The notes under the pieces were generated by a model. The model was given only the letters and a program-made list of their open reading frames with translations, was not told the DNA's origin and searched no databases. Positions 9,754 to 17,988 of a stretch of DNA of 64,000 nucleotides are shown piece after piece; position 1 is the stretch's first letter, and every line of letters starts with the position of its first letter. Made by a program: the position numbers and the translations under genes. This DNA comes from an uncultured Bacteroidales bacterium (GTDB lineage Bacteria; Bacteroidota; Bacteroidia; Bacteroidales; P3): the NCBI GenBank assembly GCA_905234695.1, contig CAJOHZ010000001.1, forward strand, positions 62,001 to 126,000, in the 5' to 3' direction.

Positions 9754-11721
9754 ATGAGCCACAATCCATGGGCCGGACTGGCCTCCTACCAAGACCCCGC
9801 AGGCGGCAGCGCCCTGCTTTTCTGCGGACGCGACAACGAAAGCTACGACCTCGCCGCGTTGGTTGACGACAATATCTTCTGCACCCTTTACGGCAAAAGC
9901 GGCACGGGCAAGACCTCGCTGTTGAATGCCGGTGTCTTCCCCCGCCTGCGCGAGATGGGCTACCTGCCGCTGAGCGTCCGCTTGGGCATGGAAGCCCTGG
10001 GGACAACATTCCAACAGTGCATCGTGGGCCGCCTGGCACAGGTGGCGACATTGGAAACCACCGAAGTGGTGCCGCTGCCTGATGATGACCAAGACGAGCA
10101 ATGGCTGTGGGCCTGGTTTGCCCGCACACGTTTCGTGGATGCCGAGGGCAAGACGCGCTTCCCCGTGCTGGTGTTCGACCAGTTCGAGGAGGTCTTCCGC
10201 AGCCGCCGTGTCGAAGCCGAGGCCTTGCTGCGACAAATTCATTTCATGATGGACCCCTCGCACGCGCTGGGCGATGACTACGACTACAACTTCCGCTTCC
10301 TCGCCGCCATCCGCGAGGATGACCTCTACTTGCTCGAAGACAGCCTCGACCGGTGCTACCTCGACGAGATGAAGAAATGCCGCTATCGTCTGCGGGCACT
10401 CGGTTATGAGAATGCCCTCAGCGTGGTGCTCAAGCCGGGCAAGGGACTTTTCGACCCGAAGGAGGCGTCGGAGATTGCCGAGATGGTCATCGACATGTCG
10501 CGCAACGAGCAGGACGACACCATCAGCACCAACCTCCTCTCGCTGCTCTGCAGCCGCCTCTATGCCGAGAAAGAACGCAAGAACGCCGAGTATATCACCC
10601 TTGAGATGGTGGGGTCGTTCATGGAAGAGAATCCCTTTATCCAGTTCTATAACGAGGCCACGGCGGGGTTCCACACGAGCGAGCGGAACTATATCGAGGA
10701 CAACATGGTGGACAATGCCGGGCGACGCAACTCCATCAGCGAGCTGGACTTCCGGATGCATGTGCGCAATGCCGACCGGCTGCTGGAGGGGAACAACAAG
10801 ATTCTCCAGCGTACCTCGGTGGGCGGTGGCGGACAGGACTACCGTATTGAACTTATCCATGACTCCTTTTGTCAGCCACTGGTGGAAATCAAAGAGCGTC
10901 GCGGTGGACAGAAGGTCATCTGGTGGATGGCGGGAATGTTCCTGCTCCTGTGTGGACTGGTGGCATTGCTCTATTCGCCAATGGATGAATTAAGGTGTGC
11001 CAGTGATGTGAAACAGACAAATTATAATCGTTTGCAAGCTGCACATTCGGCACAAGCCCTAAATGAAGGAGATTATGATATAGCGGTGAGGTTGGCTTTG
11101 GAATCAATCCCCCTCTCAAGATATGATGAGGACATAAACCATTGGAGTCTATATTCGTATGTTGCGGAATCAGGGGCTGCGCTTTGGAATGCAATGCAAC
11201 GCCACCCGTCGTTTGCTTATCTGTTTGCAGTTAAAGAGGTCAATATGGACACGATAACATGCGACGTGGGGCAGTTTGAGGATATACGAGATTCTGTTTT
11301 GCTCACAAAAATCATGTTTTCCAGTCACCTTAATAGGGATATTCCTTTTATGAGTATAGAGTTGGACTCGATGGTTCGGATTAAGTGGTGGGATGTATTT
11401 GAAGTGGGAGATTCCTTATTGGATGGATATGTATTAGGGACTTCCTACGATTTGAAAGGATTTACCCCTGTACAATATTGCTGTAATGAAGGAGATGCTT
11501 ATGTGGATAGCCTTTTCTTAAAGGATGCCAAAGGAGACGTTATTGAGGTATCTGTGCCCAATCTTCTGTATTTGGTTGCTGTGGCAGGTTATTATTATTC
11601 GGGGCAATATTGGACAAAAGAGGAGGTCCTTAAATATAAAATTTGCATTGGAGAAATAGGGCATTATAATGCAAATGGGTTTGGTGAAATAAGGCCAGTC
11701 GAGCCAGAAGAGTATGAGTAA
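9754..11721 (+). CDS. nSTAND1 NTPase with TM helix and unknown C-terminal domain
   Basis: 655 residues. Residues 3-385 are close to the protein at 3747-7262 (same start NPWAGLASYQDP, same Walker A and DQFEEVF segments), and the two genes are also highly similar at DNA level over the first 600 bp or so. A single membrane helix lies at about 387-410. The last 245 residues lack the propeller and match nothing I recognise. They may be another ligand-sensing or extracytoplasmic domain; the AT-rich composition again changes at the junction. Tight spacing on both sides (13 and 24 bp) supports operon membership. Confidence 0.8.
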   Translation: MSHNPWAGLASYQDPAGGSALLFCGRDNESYDLAALVDDNIFCTLYGKSGTGKTSLLNAGVFPRLREMGYLPLSVRLGMEALGTTFQQCIVGRLAQVATLETTEVVPLPDDDQDEQWLWAWFARTRFVDAEGKTRFPVLVFDQFEEVFRSRRVEAEALLRQIHFMMDPSHALGDDYDYNFRFLAAIREDDLYLLEDSLDRCYLDEMKKCRYRLRALGYENALSVVLKPGKGLFDPKEASEIAEMVIDMSRNEQDDTISTNLLSLLCSRLYAEKERKNAEYITLEMVGSFMEENPFIQFYNEATAGFHTSERNYIEDNMVDNAGRRNSISELDFRMHVRNADRLLEGNNKILQRTSVGGGGQDYRIELIHDSFCQPLVEIKERRGGQKVIWWMAGMFLLLCGLVALLYSPMDELRCASDVKQTNYNRLQAAHSAQALNEGDYDIAVRLALESIPLSRYDEDINHWSLYSYVAESGAALWNAMQRHPSFAYLFAVKEVNMDTITCDVGQFEDIRDSVLLTKIMFSSHLNRDIPFMSIELDSMVRIKWWDVFEVGDSLLDGYVLGTSYDLKGFTPVQYCCNEGDAYVDSLFLKDAKGDVIEVSVPNLLYLVAVAGYYYSGQYWTKEEVLKYKICIGEIGHYNANGFGEIRPVEPEEYE

Positions 11722-11745
11722 TAATATAAACAAGTGATATAGGAA

Positions 11746-12129
11746 ATGAAAGAATCTATACATGGATTAAAGGTGGACAATGATGTCCGTGAGACCATTG
11801 TCAAGATGATGAGAATGAAGCGCGTTATTGCGTGGATATTATTCTTTGTATCGTTAGCGCTTGTGATTTGGGCTATTGTGTTTTTGCTTAAGCGATGGCC
11901 GGGTGGCACTGTAATGTATTTGTCATTGCCGGCAACGGCAGTGTTCTTGTTAGTGTCCATTGTCACATTGAGTAGCACCATTGCGATGGAAAAGGCCTTG
12001 AAGATGAACAACCAGTCGGCATTCGACGAGGCGATGTCAAAGTGGAGCAAACGAAGTCTGGTAACATTCGGGGGATATATCCTTGTTGTGGCGTTACTAT
12101 TGTTTGGGGTGTGTTTGCAATTATTATGA
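11746..12129 (+). CDS. Small membrane protein, three TM helices
   Basis: 127 residues with hydrophobic segments near 28-48, 58-80 and 105-127, and a conserved internal segment MNNQSAFDEAMSKW. The next protein carries a clear homologue of it (residues about 85-190 there), so the two genes arose by duplication. No known family. It follows the second STAND gene by 24 bp, and may be a membrane effector or partner of the STAND proteins (inference). Confidence 0.65.
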   Translation: MKESIHGLKVDNDVRETIVKMMRMKRVIAWILFFVSLALVIWAIVFLLKRWPGGTVMYLSLPATAVFLLVSIVTLSSTIAMEKALKMNNQSAFDEAMSKWSKRSLVTFGGYILVVALLLFGVCLQLL

Positions 12130-12142
12130 TGATTCAAAACGT

Positions 12143-12745
12143 ATGGCAATGAAAACAAGACGTTCTTTTTTATGGGTGTGCGTAGTTATGTTGGCGTTGT
12201 TGGTGGCTTATCCAATTATTGCGCTATGTGTCCATTGGCAAGGAGTTCCCATTGGGTTCTTCTTATGGCCTATAACTATCGGCCTATTACTGATTGTAAT
12301 CAATCGACTGGGGTCTTTTGATTATGCTAATATGAATAAACGGGATGTAGACAGTACATTGAAAGTGGATTACCGAGTGCGCTATTCACTCATCAGTACG
12401 ATGAAGATGAAACGGCGGACGGCATGGCTTTACCTAGTGGCATCCGTAGCGCTTTCGATTGGAGCTGTCGCAGGTGTGTTAATGAATGGATTTCTGGTAG
12501 GGCTGTTATTGTTGGCGGTTTCGGGTGTCCTTGGTTGGATGTGGTATTACACAAATCGAAATGCCAAGGCTGTGGAAAAGAGCATAAAGACAAACAACCA
12601 AGCAGTCTTTAACGAGGCTATGGCGAAATGGAAAAGGGGCTACAGGTTTACGTTTGTGGCCAATCTGTTGGTTGCCATTATTCCCATATTGGTATTAGTG
12701 TACGTACTAATATTTATTATTCCGCCAGATTTTTGGCTGAGTTAA
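12143..12745 (+). CDS. Membrane protein, paralogous to its upstream neighbour
   Basis: About 200 residues with two N-terminal helices (residues about 8-55), then a second half with three helices homologous to the 127-residue protein upstream (shared NNQAVFNEAMAKW). ATG 12143 (or 12149) is preferred over an upstream TTG at 12083, which would overlap the previous gene by 47 bp. It is the last gene of the operon that starts at 1636. It meets the leftward TIR remnant tail to tail, with stops overlapping at 12742-12745. Confidence 0.65.
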   Translation: MAMKTRRSFLWVCVVMLALLVAYPIIALCVHWQGVPIGFFLWPITIGLLLIVINRLGSFDYANMNKRDVDSTLKVDYRVRYSLISTMKMKRRTAWLYLVASVALSIGAVAGVLMNGFLVGLLLLAVSGVLGWMWYYTNRNAKAVEKSIKTNNQAVFNEAMAKWKRGYRFTFVANLLVAIIPILVLVYVLIFIIPPDFWLS

Positions 12746-12870
12746 CCAATCTGGCAGGGTGACGGTCTGCGTGAGCATTTGTGCTTGCACTGCAGCCACC
12801 GTGCCCAGCGCTCATCCTCGCGCTTATAGCTGATAAAAGCGTAGAATTCCTTGGTCTCTTTCTGTTCCAT
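12742..12870 (-). pseudogene. 5' remnant of a TIR-WD40 gene
   Basis: On the minus strand this reads MEQKETKEFYAFISYKRED, then about 20 further residues and a stop. It is almost identical to the first 27 residues of the TIR-WD40 protein at 14446-17097, then diverges and ends after 42 codons. It is either the stub left by deletion of a second copy or a partial duplication. It has no WD40 or catalytic Glu region. Confidence 0.75.
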
Positions 12871-12890
12871 AATAACTATGATAATTAGGA

Positions 12891-13715
12891 CTACTCATAT
12901 TGTATCATTCCGGCAAGTTGGAGGAAATAGTCGTTGCTCCAGATATCCAACTCTCGTGGATTCTTGGCAAATGGAAGCACGTCGGCTTTCACTTGGTTGA
13001 TGTCCGCCGTCGAGAGACGCTCCTTCAGTAGATTGGCAAACTGTGCCTTGTCTACCTCCAATCCATTGAACTCCTTAATCCTTGCTTGTAAATGGCTGAA
13101 ATGCAACGGCACCTCGTTTCGCACATACCACTCAAAATCATACCAATCGCGCCCTTTGACACGATTCTTCCACTGACGGAACACCAGCGCATGCATTTTG
13201 CCGGCAAAGAGGCTGGACAGCGTCACACACCGTGTCATAAACGAGAATGGCTGCAACAACAGACGCTCCTCAGTGTCGAATTGAAGAGGAGGCATGGTGT
13301 CCACTTCTATCTTTATCTTCAGGATTCTCTCGGTGGAAAATGACAGATTGTACACATCGGTGTTGTCCTTAAGGAAAGCCGACTCCACCTTGCCGAAATT
13401 CCGCTTGTCCTTCTTGGTAATCTCCACTTCGCGCCCCAGCAGTCGGCATTCGTCGATGATGGACGGGAAGTATTTCTCCAAAGAGAAAGACTCGTCCTTG
13501 CGCAACAGCGTGAAGTCCATATCTTCCGAATAGCGTTCCAGCCCATGGAATATGCGCAGACAGGTGCCGCCATAGAAAGCCGCCTCATTGAAAAATCCAC
13601 CTCTATAAAGTCCACTCAACACCACCTGCTGTAATACCTCGCAGACGGCATTGCGGCGCGTGTCGGCACTGTCCATCGGGTAACGTGACAGCATCTGTTC
13701 AAAAATGTCTTTCAT
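12891..13715 (-). CDS. AbiEii-type nucleotidyltransferase toxin
   Basis: 274 residues. It has the nucleotidyltransferase signature of the AbiEii/MenT family: YGGTCLRIFHGLERYSEDMDF (about residues 48-68), with the GG motif and the metal-binding D.D pair. A KGRDWYDFEW motif lies in the C-terminal half. Family members are type IV toxins that modify tRNA 3' ends or related targets. It overlaps the AbiEi gene by 17 bp, as usual for this pair. It faces the TIR remnant on the same strand. Confidence 0.85.
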   Translation of the reverse strand: MKDIFEQMLSRYPMDSADTRRNAVCEVLQQVVLSGLYRGGFFNEAAFYGGTCLRIFHGLERYSEDMDFTLLRKDESFSLEKYFPSIIDECRLLGREVEITKKDKRNFGKVESAFLKDNTDVYNLSFSTERILKIKIEVDTMPPLQFDTEERLLLQPFSFMTRCVTLSSLFAGKMHALVFRQWKNRVKGRDWYDFEWYVRNEVPLHFSHLQARIKEFNGLEVDKAQFANLLKERLSTADINQVKADVLPFAKNPRELDIWSNDYFLQLAGMIQYE

Positions 13716-14340
13716 CGGATATCAGGTTTATCAAATGGGTGAACGTCTCGTTTTTCATTTTCGCATGTTGCCGGCATTGCTCCAGAATTTCAATGTCGAA
13801 CTCCCTCAAGGCCTCCATTTCGAAGCGCAAATCCGACTCCAGATAGGTCCTAATGCTTTTGACGCTTGTGGTATTCACACCTGAGGTTTTCAACACAAGG
13901 TCGCACAACGCCTTCTCGGGGGTAGCAATCAGGTAGGTGTCAGAGTTTTCCTGCTCTTGCCGGATGCCGATGGGGAAATAGTCGATGCCACACGACAAGT
14001 AGGAGAACCTGCCGAGCGGTGTATCGAAACCACGGCTGTGCTTGATGGTCATCGACTGTGTTTCGTAGACCCTTTCGGGTATAAGACCGTAGTGCCGCAG
14101 GGCAGTGAGCATGCTGACATACGAGGGACCGTAGATGTGATTGGCGATAAGCGACGGTATCGGCGAGGCACCGTCCTCTGCACTCCGCACATATAGTCCT
14201 CGTTTCAACCGGACGATACGTCCTTCCTGTTCCAAACGCCGTGCTTTGTCATTGATTTGCCTGGTTTCAGGGTACAATGTCGCCAGCACAGAAAGAGGGA
14301 AAGGGGTGTTACCCATTTGGTTTATAGAGTCTTTCTTCAT
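13699..14340 (-). CDS. AbiEi-type antitoxin/transcriptional repressor
   Basis: 213 residues. The N-terminal winged-helix-like part (QINDKARRLEQEGRIVRLKRGLYV) and the following YVSMLTALRHYGLIPE segment fit the AbiEi antitoxin family, which represses its own operon and counteracts AbiEii. An earlier in-frame start (14397) would lie upstream of the promoter -7 box at 14365-14372, so the Met at 14340 was chosen. The promoter overlaps a 20-bp inverted repeat that is a good operator candidate. It sits between a TIR-WD40 gene and the toxin gene. Confidence 0.8.
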   Translation of the reverse strand: MKKDSINQMGNTPFPLSVLATLYPETRQINDKARRLEQEGRIVRLKRGLYVRSAEDGASPIPSLIANHIYGPSYVSMLTALRHYGLIPERVYETQSMTIKHSRGFDTPLGRFSYLSCGIDYFPIGIRQEQENSDTYLIATPEKALCDLVLKTSGVNTTSVKSIRTYLESDLRFEMEALREFDIEILEQCRQHAKMKNETFTHLINLISDERHF

Positions 14341-14364
14341 ATCGGATGATTGCTTTCCAATCTG

Positions 14365-14421
14365 CAAATATACAAATTCCGTACAGAAAAACGACAAAAA
14401 ATCGTTTTCCTGTACGGAATT
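14365..14421 (-). promoter_or_regulatory. AbiE promoter with palindromic operator
   Basis: The minus-strand -7 box TATATTTG (14372-14365) is followed by C. Immediately upstream are arms 14375-14394 and 14402-14421, which are 20-bp inverted repeats with one mismatch and a 7-bp A-rich spacer. AbiEi proteins are known to bind inverted repeats at their promoters. The palindrome would also cover the -33 region. A role as terminator for the TIR-WD40 gene, whose stop is 25 bp further upstream, cannot be excluded. Confidence 0.65.
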
Positions 14422-14445
14422 TTCTTTTCCCTGGCAAAGCAGGGA

Positions 14446-17097
14446 CTACTCCAGGTAGTACTGCCGGCGCTCCTCCGGGGTCAGCGGGTTGTCCTTGAAG
14501 CGTTCGCGGGTCTTCTGGATGAGTTCTTCCAACGGAGGGAAGTCGTAGATTTCGATGACACCTTTGTCATTAAGACTGATTGCTATTTGTTTCCCATCGG
14601 GAGTGAAGGTTGCCGCACCAAATCCGCCTTCTTTTTTGATTGTCCATACGCATTCTCCTGTGTGGACATTCCAAACTCTGGCGGTGTTGTCATACGCAGT
14701 CGTGACGGCAAAATTGCCATCGGGACTGAAGTTGAGATCCAAGCAATCAGCATTTGGAAAATGCAAATATGAGAGACGCTTCCCTGAGACGGCATCTACA
14801 ATGGAAAGAGTATTTAACATGTCTAACTCAATAAGGGCGATTAACTTGCAATCTGAAGCGAATTCCCATATCCCTCCGTCCGAAGGAATGATAACCTTCT
14901 TTACACACATTCCGTTCTCGGAATCAAAGACAAAGAGTGTGTCTTTTGATTTTGAGTAAATCAGCCTATTATCCGGGCCATATTTCACCATTTCTGGTTT
15001 CCAAGAAATCTCATACTCATGCAGACATTTTCCGGTCTCCACATCCCAAATACGAGCGATGCCAGTAGTGTCAAATGATAATGTAACTATGCGCTTGCCA
15101 TCGGGGCTCAGATCCATCCTATAAACTCGCTCTTTCAACGTCCGAATGCACTTTCCAGTTTCGACATCCCAAATATTGACAGAATGTGGATGATCGTCTG
15201 AACATGAAACGATGAGCTGGCAGTCTGGGCTAAAAAGAAATCTGTAAGCATCAATGTCTATCACACGTGGAGAATGGCTCGTTTTCACATCCCATATTAC
15301 AGCTTTTTTTTCACCCGTTGAGGCAAGTATGTACTTGCCAGAAGGATTGAATGCCAAAGAAGTATAGTATTCGTCATGCTTACCACATAAACGATGGGTA
15401 CAAAGAACCGTATCAATATTCCATATGCGAATAAGACCATTACACTCCAATAACGGTGAAGTAACAATCTGTTTCCCGTCAGGGCTGAATTCTGCATAAG
15501 CGACTTTATATACAGGATCATTCATTGTACGAATACGTTTCCCTGTTTTTGCATCCAATATGGCTATGCCAAAATTCTCCGAGGATGAAATGACTATCGA
15601 ATTGCCGTCTGGGCTAAAAGATGCCGAAATTCCATCCTCAATTCTCCATAGGCATTTCCCTGTCTGGGCATCCCATACACGTGTGCCGTCGTCCCATGAT
15701 AGAGAAACTATTTTTTCCCCATTGGGACTATAGACCGCTGAAAATACAAAATCAGAATGCCCGCTCAGCTTCTTTATGCATTCGCCCGTCAATACATCCC
15801 ATATACGTAGAGTATTGTCTTCATAATCTGTGAGCAAATGTTTCCCATCGGGACTGAATTCCACGAATCCTACATCAATATTCTGGCTTCTCATACATTG
15901 CCCTGTTTGGACATTCCATAGTCGGAGTGTAGTATCATAAGAAGCTGAAGCAATATACTTCCCATCAGGAGAGAACGCAACAGAATGGACGATATCTTTA
16001 TGGCCAACAAGCCTTCGCAAGCATTTCCCTGTAGCAACATCCCATATAGGAATTGATGTATCAGAAACCGTCGTCACAATCAATTTGCTGTCAGGACTGA
16101 ATGCGGCTGATACACCCAAATCACCAAAGACGATTGTGTCTCCATGCATACGGCCTTTGAAACACGTGTCTCCATACAAAACATGTAGGCAGGAACCTGT
16201 CTCGACATCCCAAATGCGAGCAGTTTTGTCTTGTGAAACCGAGACGATGAGTTTTCCATCTGGGCTGTAAGAAACTTGGTTGACATAACCGGTATGTCCT
16301 CTCAGCACTGCACTGTTCTGCATCCAGGCATGGCGGAGTGCCGCCTCTGCTTCGGGGGTATAGGCCATTTCCAAGGCTTCTAAGGCGACCTGACGGGCTC
16401 GGTAGGAGTCTCCCTCTTCTATCAGCAGTTCCGCTGAACGAGCGGCGGAACGCGAGACAGACTCTTTGAGGCTGTTGTTCTGTCGCCAAATATAGGCGGC
16501 CACGCCGAGGATGGCAAGGACAAACACGGCCACGGCGGCGATGATCCAGTTGCGGCGGCGTTTCTGCTCTCGCTGGTAGCGGCCCCAGAGGGCGTCGAAG
16601 CGGATGCCGAACATCCGCGCCACGGTCTTGACGGCGGCGGCTTCGCGCCCCATCTCAGCCACGTTGGCCCCGAGGAGTTCCTGCTCTGTGGGGAGGTTGC
16701 GGATGGCGACGGGGAAACACTCCTCGTCGGGGTTCTGGGCGAAAGGATGGCCGTCGACGATGAAGGGAATGATGTTGGCCTGCTTGCCCATGGCAATGAA
16801 TGTCTCGATTTCCTTGTTGACCCAGACGGACTGAGCCGAGTGGGGGGAGCAGATGACGATGAGGTGGTGGGAGGCGGCGAGGGCGTCGTTGATTTGCTGG
16901 GGCAGGTTGCCCGGGAGGAGCTCGGAGGTGTCGCGGAAAATGGGGCGTATCTCCTTCGGGAGGTCGGTGCGGCCGTTGAGGTTGGCGGGCAGGCGGTAGT
17001 GTTCCAGGCGGTGCTGCAACCACCGAGCCCATCGTTCATCCTCGCGCTTATAGCTGATAAAAGCGTAGTATTCCTTGGTCTCTTTGTTCTGTTCCAT
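14446..17097 (-). CDS. TIR-TM-WD40 repeat protein
   Basis: 883 residues. The N-terminal TIR domain (about 8-150) has AFISYKRED and a VNKEIETF helix with candidate catalytic Glu96. A membrane helix lies near 184-204. About 14 WD40 repeats then run from 265 to 850, most ending WDVETGKC or a close variant; the count fits two seven-bladed propellers. The tail is charged (PLTPEERRQYYLE). TIR domains of this kind hydrolyse NAD+ or make cyclic ADP-ribose-like signals; WD40 propellers would sense a ligand. It is probably a membrane-linked stand-alone defence sensor-effector (inference). A remnant of a sister gene lies at 12742-12870. Confidence 0.85.
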   Translation of the reverse strand: MEQNKETKEYYAFISYKREDERWARWLQHRLEHYRLPANLNGRTDLPKEIRPIFRDTSELLPGNLPQQINDALAASHHLIVICSPHSAQSVWVNKEIETFIAMGKQANIIPFIVDGHPFAQNPDEECFPVAIRNLPTEQELLGANVAEMGREAAAVKTVARMFGIRFDALWGRYQREQKRRRNWIIAAVAVFVLAILGVAAYIWRQNNSLKESVSRSAARSAELLIEEGDSYRARQVALEALEMAYTPEAEAALRHAWMQNSAVLRGHTGYVNQVSYSPDGKLIVSVSQDKTARIWDVETGSCLHVLYGDTCFKGRMHGDTIVFGDLGVSAAFSPDSKLIVTTVSDTSIPIWDVATGKCLRRLVGHKDIVHSVAFSPDGKYIASASYDTTLRLWNVQTGQCMRSQNIDVGFVEFSPDGKHLLTDYEDNTLRIWDVLTGECIKKLSGHSDFVFSAVYSPNGEKIVSLSWDDGTRVWDAQTGKCLWRIEDGISASFSPDGNSIVISSSENFGIAILDAKTGKRIRTMNDPVYKVAYAEFSPDGKQIVTSPLLECNGLIRIWNIDTVLCTHRLCGKHDEYYTSLAFNPSGKYILASTGEKKAVIWDVKTSHSPRVIDIDAYRFLFSPDCQLIVSCSDDHPHSVNIWDVETGKCIRTLKERVYRMDLSPDGKRIVTLSFDTTGIARIWDVETGKCLHEYEISWKPEMVKYGPDNRLIYSKSKDTLFVFDSENGMCVKKVIIPSDGGIWEFASDCKLIALIELDMLNTLSIVDAVSGKRLSYLHFPNADCLDLNFSPDGNFAVTTAYDNTARVWNVHTGECVWTIKKEGGFGAATFTPDGKQIAISLNDKGVIEIYDFPPLEELIQKTRERFKDNPLTPEERRQYYLE

Positions 17098-17167
17098 GTG
17101 AAAAAAGGTTTACCATCTACCTGATATACAATCTGCTCTATATCTTAATAACATTTGTTTCTAATTG

Positions 17168-17175
17168 CAAATATA
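17168..17175 (-). promoter_or_regulatory. -7 box of the TIR-WD40 gene
   Basis: TATATTTG on the minus strand followed by C, about 70 bp upstream of the ATG at 17097. No operator-like palindrome was seen. Confidence 0.65.
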
Positions 17176-17205
17176 CACTTTTATGAGGGAATATGCAGAA
17201 AAATG

Positions 17206-17269
17206 CCGTGCGCGCCAATTCACCCGCGCCCAGGTAAGGGCCATCTTCGACGCCATCGGCCCACCATAA
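17206..17269 (+). repeat. 64-bp perfect direct repeat, right copy (attR-like, gene 3' fragment)
   Basis: Identical to 1460-1523. Here the 20 codons and stop of the DUF4248 gene stand alone, with no upstream coding sequence, so this is a truncated gene end. It marks the right boundary of the island. Confidence 0.85.
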
Positions 17270-17316
17270 TGAGTGAGGCGGCCGATGGGTGGTTTTTTAG
17301 AAACGTTTTGTGGATG

Positions 17317-17406
17317 CTTGCCTATGTTTTGGAAAGATTTTCATGCTTTCTTGCCTATGTTTTAGAAAGATTTTTGCGTTTTCTTGCCTATGTTTTAGAA
17401 AATAAT
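17317..17406 (+). repeat. Three 33-bp tandem repeats
   Basis: Units start at 17317, 17350 and 17383 and share CTTGCCTATGTTTTAGAAA with one or two changes. In one frame they would encode repeated LAYVLERF, but there is no credible gene here. The last unit runs straight into a promoter (-7 box 17409-17416), so repeated -33-like or regulator-binding sequences are a plausible alternative. Confidence 0.75.
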
Positions 17407-17408
17407 TG

Positions 17409-17555
17409 TATATTTGCATCAAGGAAATAATAATTGACATGTGTGTAATAAGCACGTAATTTGTCAATTAAAAAAGTGAGAAGACGAACCAGCCAGAAAT
17501 CCTTTGGCGATTCGAGGCACACGCCAGATTGGAAAGGTAACAACTTGTTTTTTTA
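17409..17555 (+). ncRNA. Candidate untranslated transcript downstream of a promoter
   Basis: A good -7 box (TATATTTG followed by C, 17409-17416) is followed by no gene for 260 bp. The sequence has perfect 9-bp inverted arms (17431-17439 and 17462-17470). It also has a bulged hairpin formed by CCTTTGGCG (17501-17509) with CGCC (17522-17525) and AAAGG (17533-17537), and then a seven-T run (17548-17554). This could be a short RNA or the remains of a deleted gene's leader. The stretch 17556-17617 shows nothing. Confidence 0.25.
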
Positions 17556-17617
17556 TCATTAATAAAATCAACGCCATGGACTTCAACTATCAACTTTACC
17601 ATCAATATTTTCTTTAG

Positions 17618-17656
17618 TTGTTGTCATGTCGAAACTTTTTTGTATTTTTGCAAATT
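17618..17656 (+). promoter_or_regulatory. Promoter of the toxin-antitoxin pair (39-bp repeat, copy 1)
   Basis: Contains the -7 box TATTTTTG (17643-17650) plus C. The whole 39-bp block recurs with one mismatch at 18328-18366, just past the toxin gene. Confidence 0.7.
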
Positions 17657-17682
17657 GAAATCAAGCACAGAAAGGGCACGAT

Positions 17683-17988
17683 ATGAGCACAGCAACATTG
17701 AACAACTTGCTAGAATACCTCTACGGGACACTGTCGCGGAATGACATGCGCTGGGTGGCCGACCACCTGATTGAGCGTATTCGCCAAGAGGAAGATTCCG
17801 AACGGAAGCCCTATACCATGGATGAAGTCAATGCCATGCTCGAAGTGGCAGAGGCCGACTTCGCCGCCGGACAGGGCGTCCCCGATGAAGAGGTGTGGCG
17901 TGAGCTGGAAGAAGAGTTTGCCCAAGAAGATGCCCGCCATGCAGCCACTCGTTCTTATGTCAAAGAGCCAGAACTGGTAACAGTATGA
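17683..17988 (+). CDS. RelB/ParD-like antitoxin
   Basis: 101 residues, acidic, mostly helical, beginning with a leucine-rich segment (LNNLLEYLYGTLSRNDMRW) and ending with an acidic EEVWRELEEEF stretch. It precedes a RelE/ParE-type toxin with a 4-bp overlap, the standard arrangement for type II toxin-antitoxin pairs. Assignment rests mainly on this context, because the antitoxin families are diverse. It probably binds the toxin through its C-terminal half and autoregulates the promoter at 17618-17656. Confidence 0.7.
   Translation: MSTATLNNLLEYLYGTLSRNDMRWVADHLIERIRQEEDSERKPYTMDEVNAMLEVAEADFAAGQGVPDEEVWRELEEEFAQEDARHAATRSYVKEPELVTV

Noticed and set aside
17317..17406. Short CRISPR array
   Set aside because: Only three units of 33 bp period with conserved sequence throughout most of each unit; there are no unique 30-nt spacers and no cas genes.
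17206..17430. Gene reading LAYVLERF repeats
   Set aside because: It would start in the wrong frame of the DUF4248 fragment and lacks a start signal; the repeats are better seen as DNA elements.
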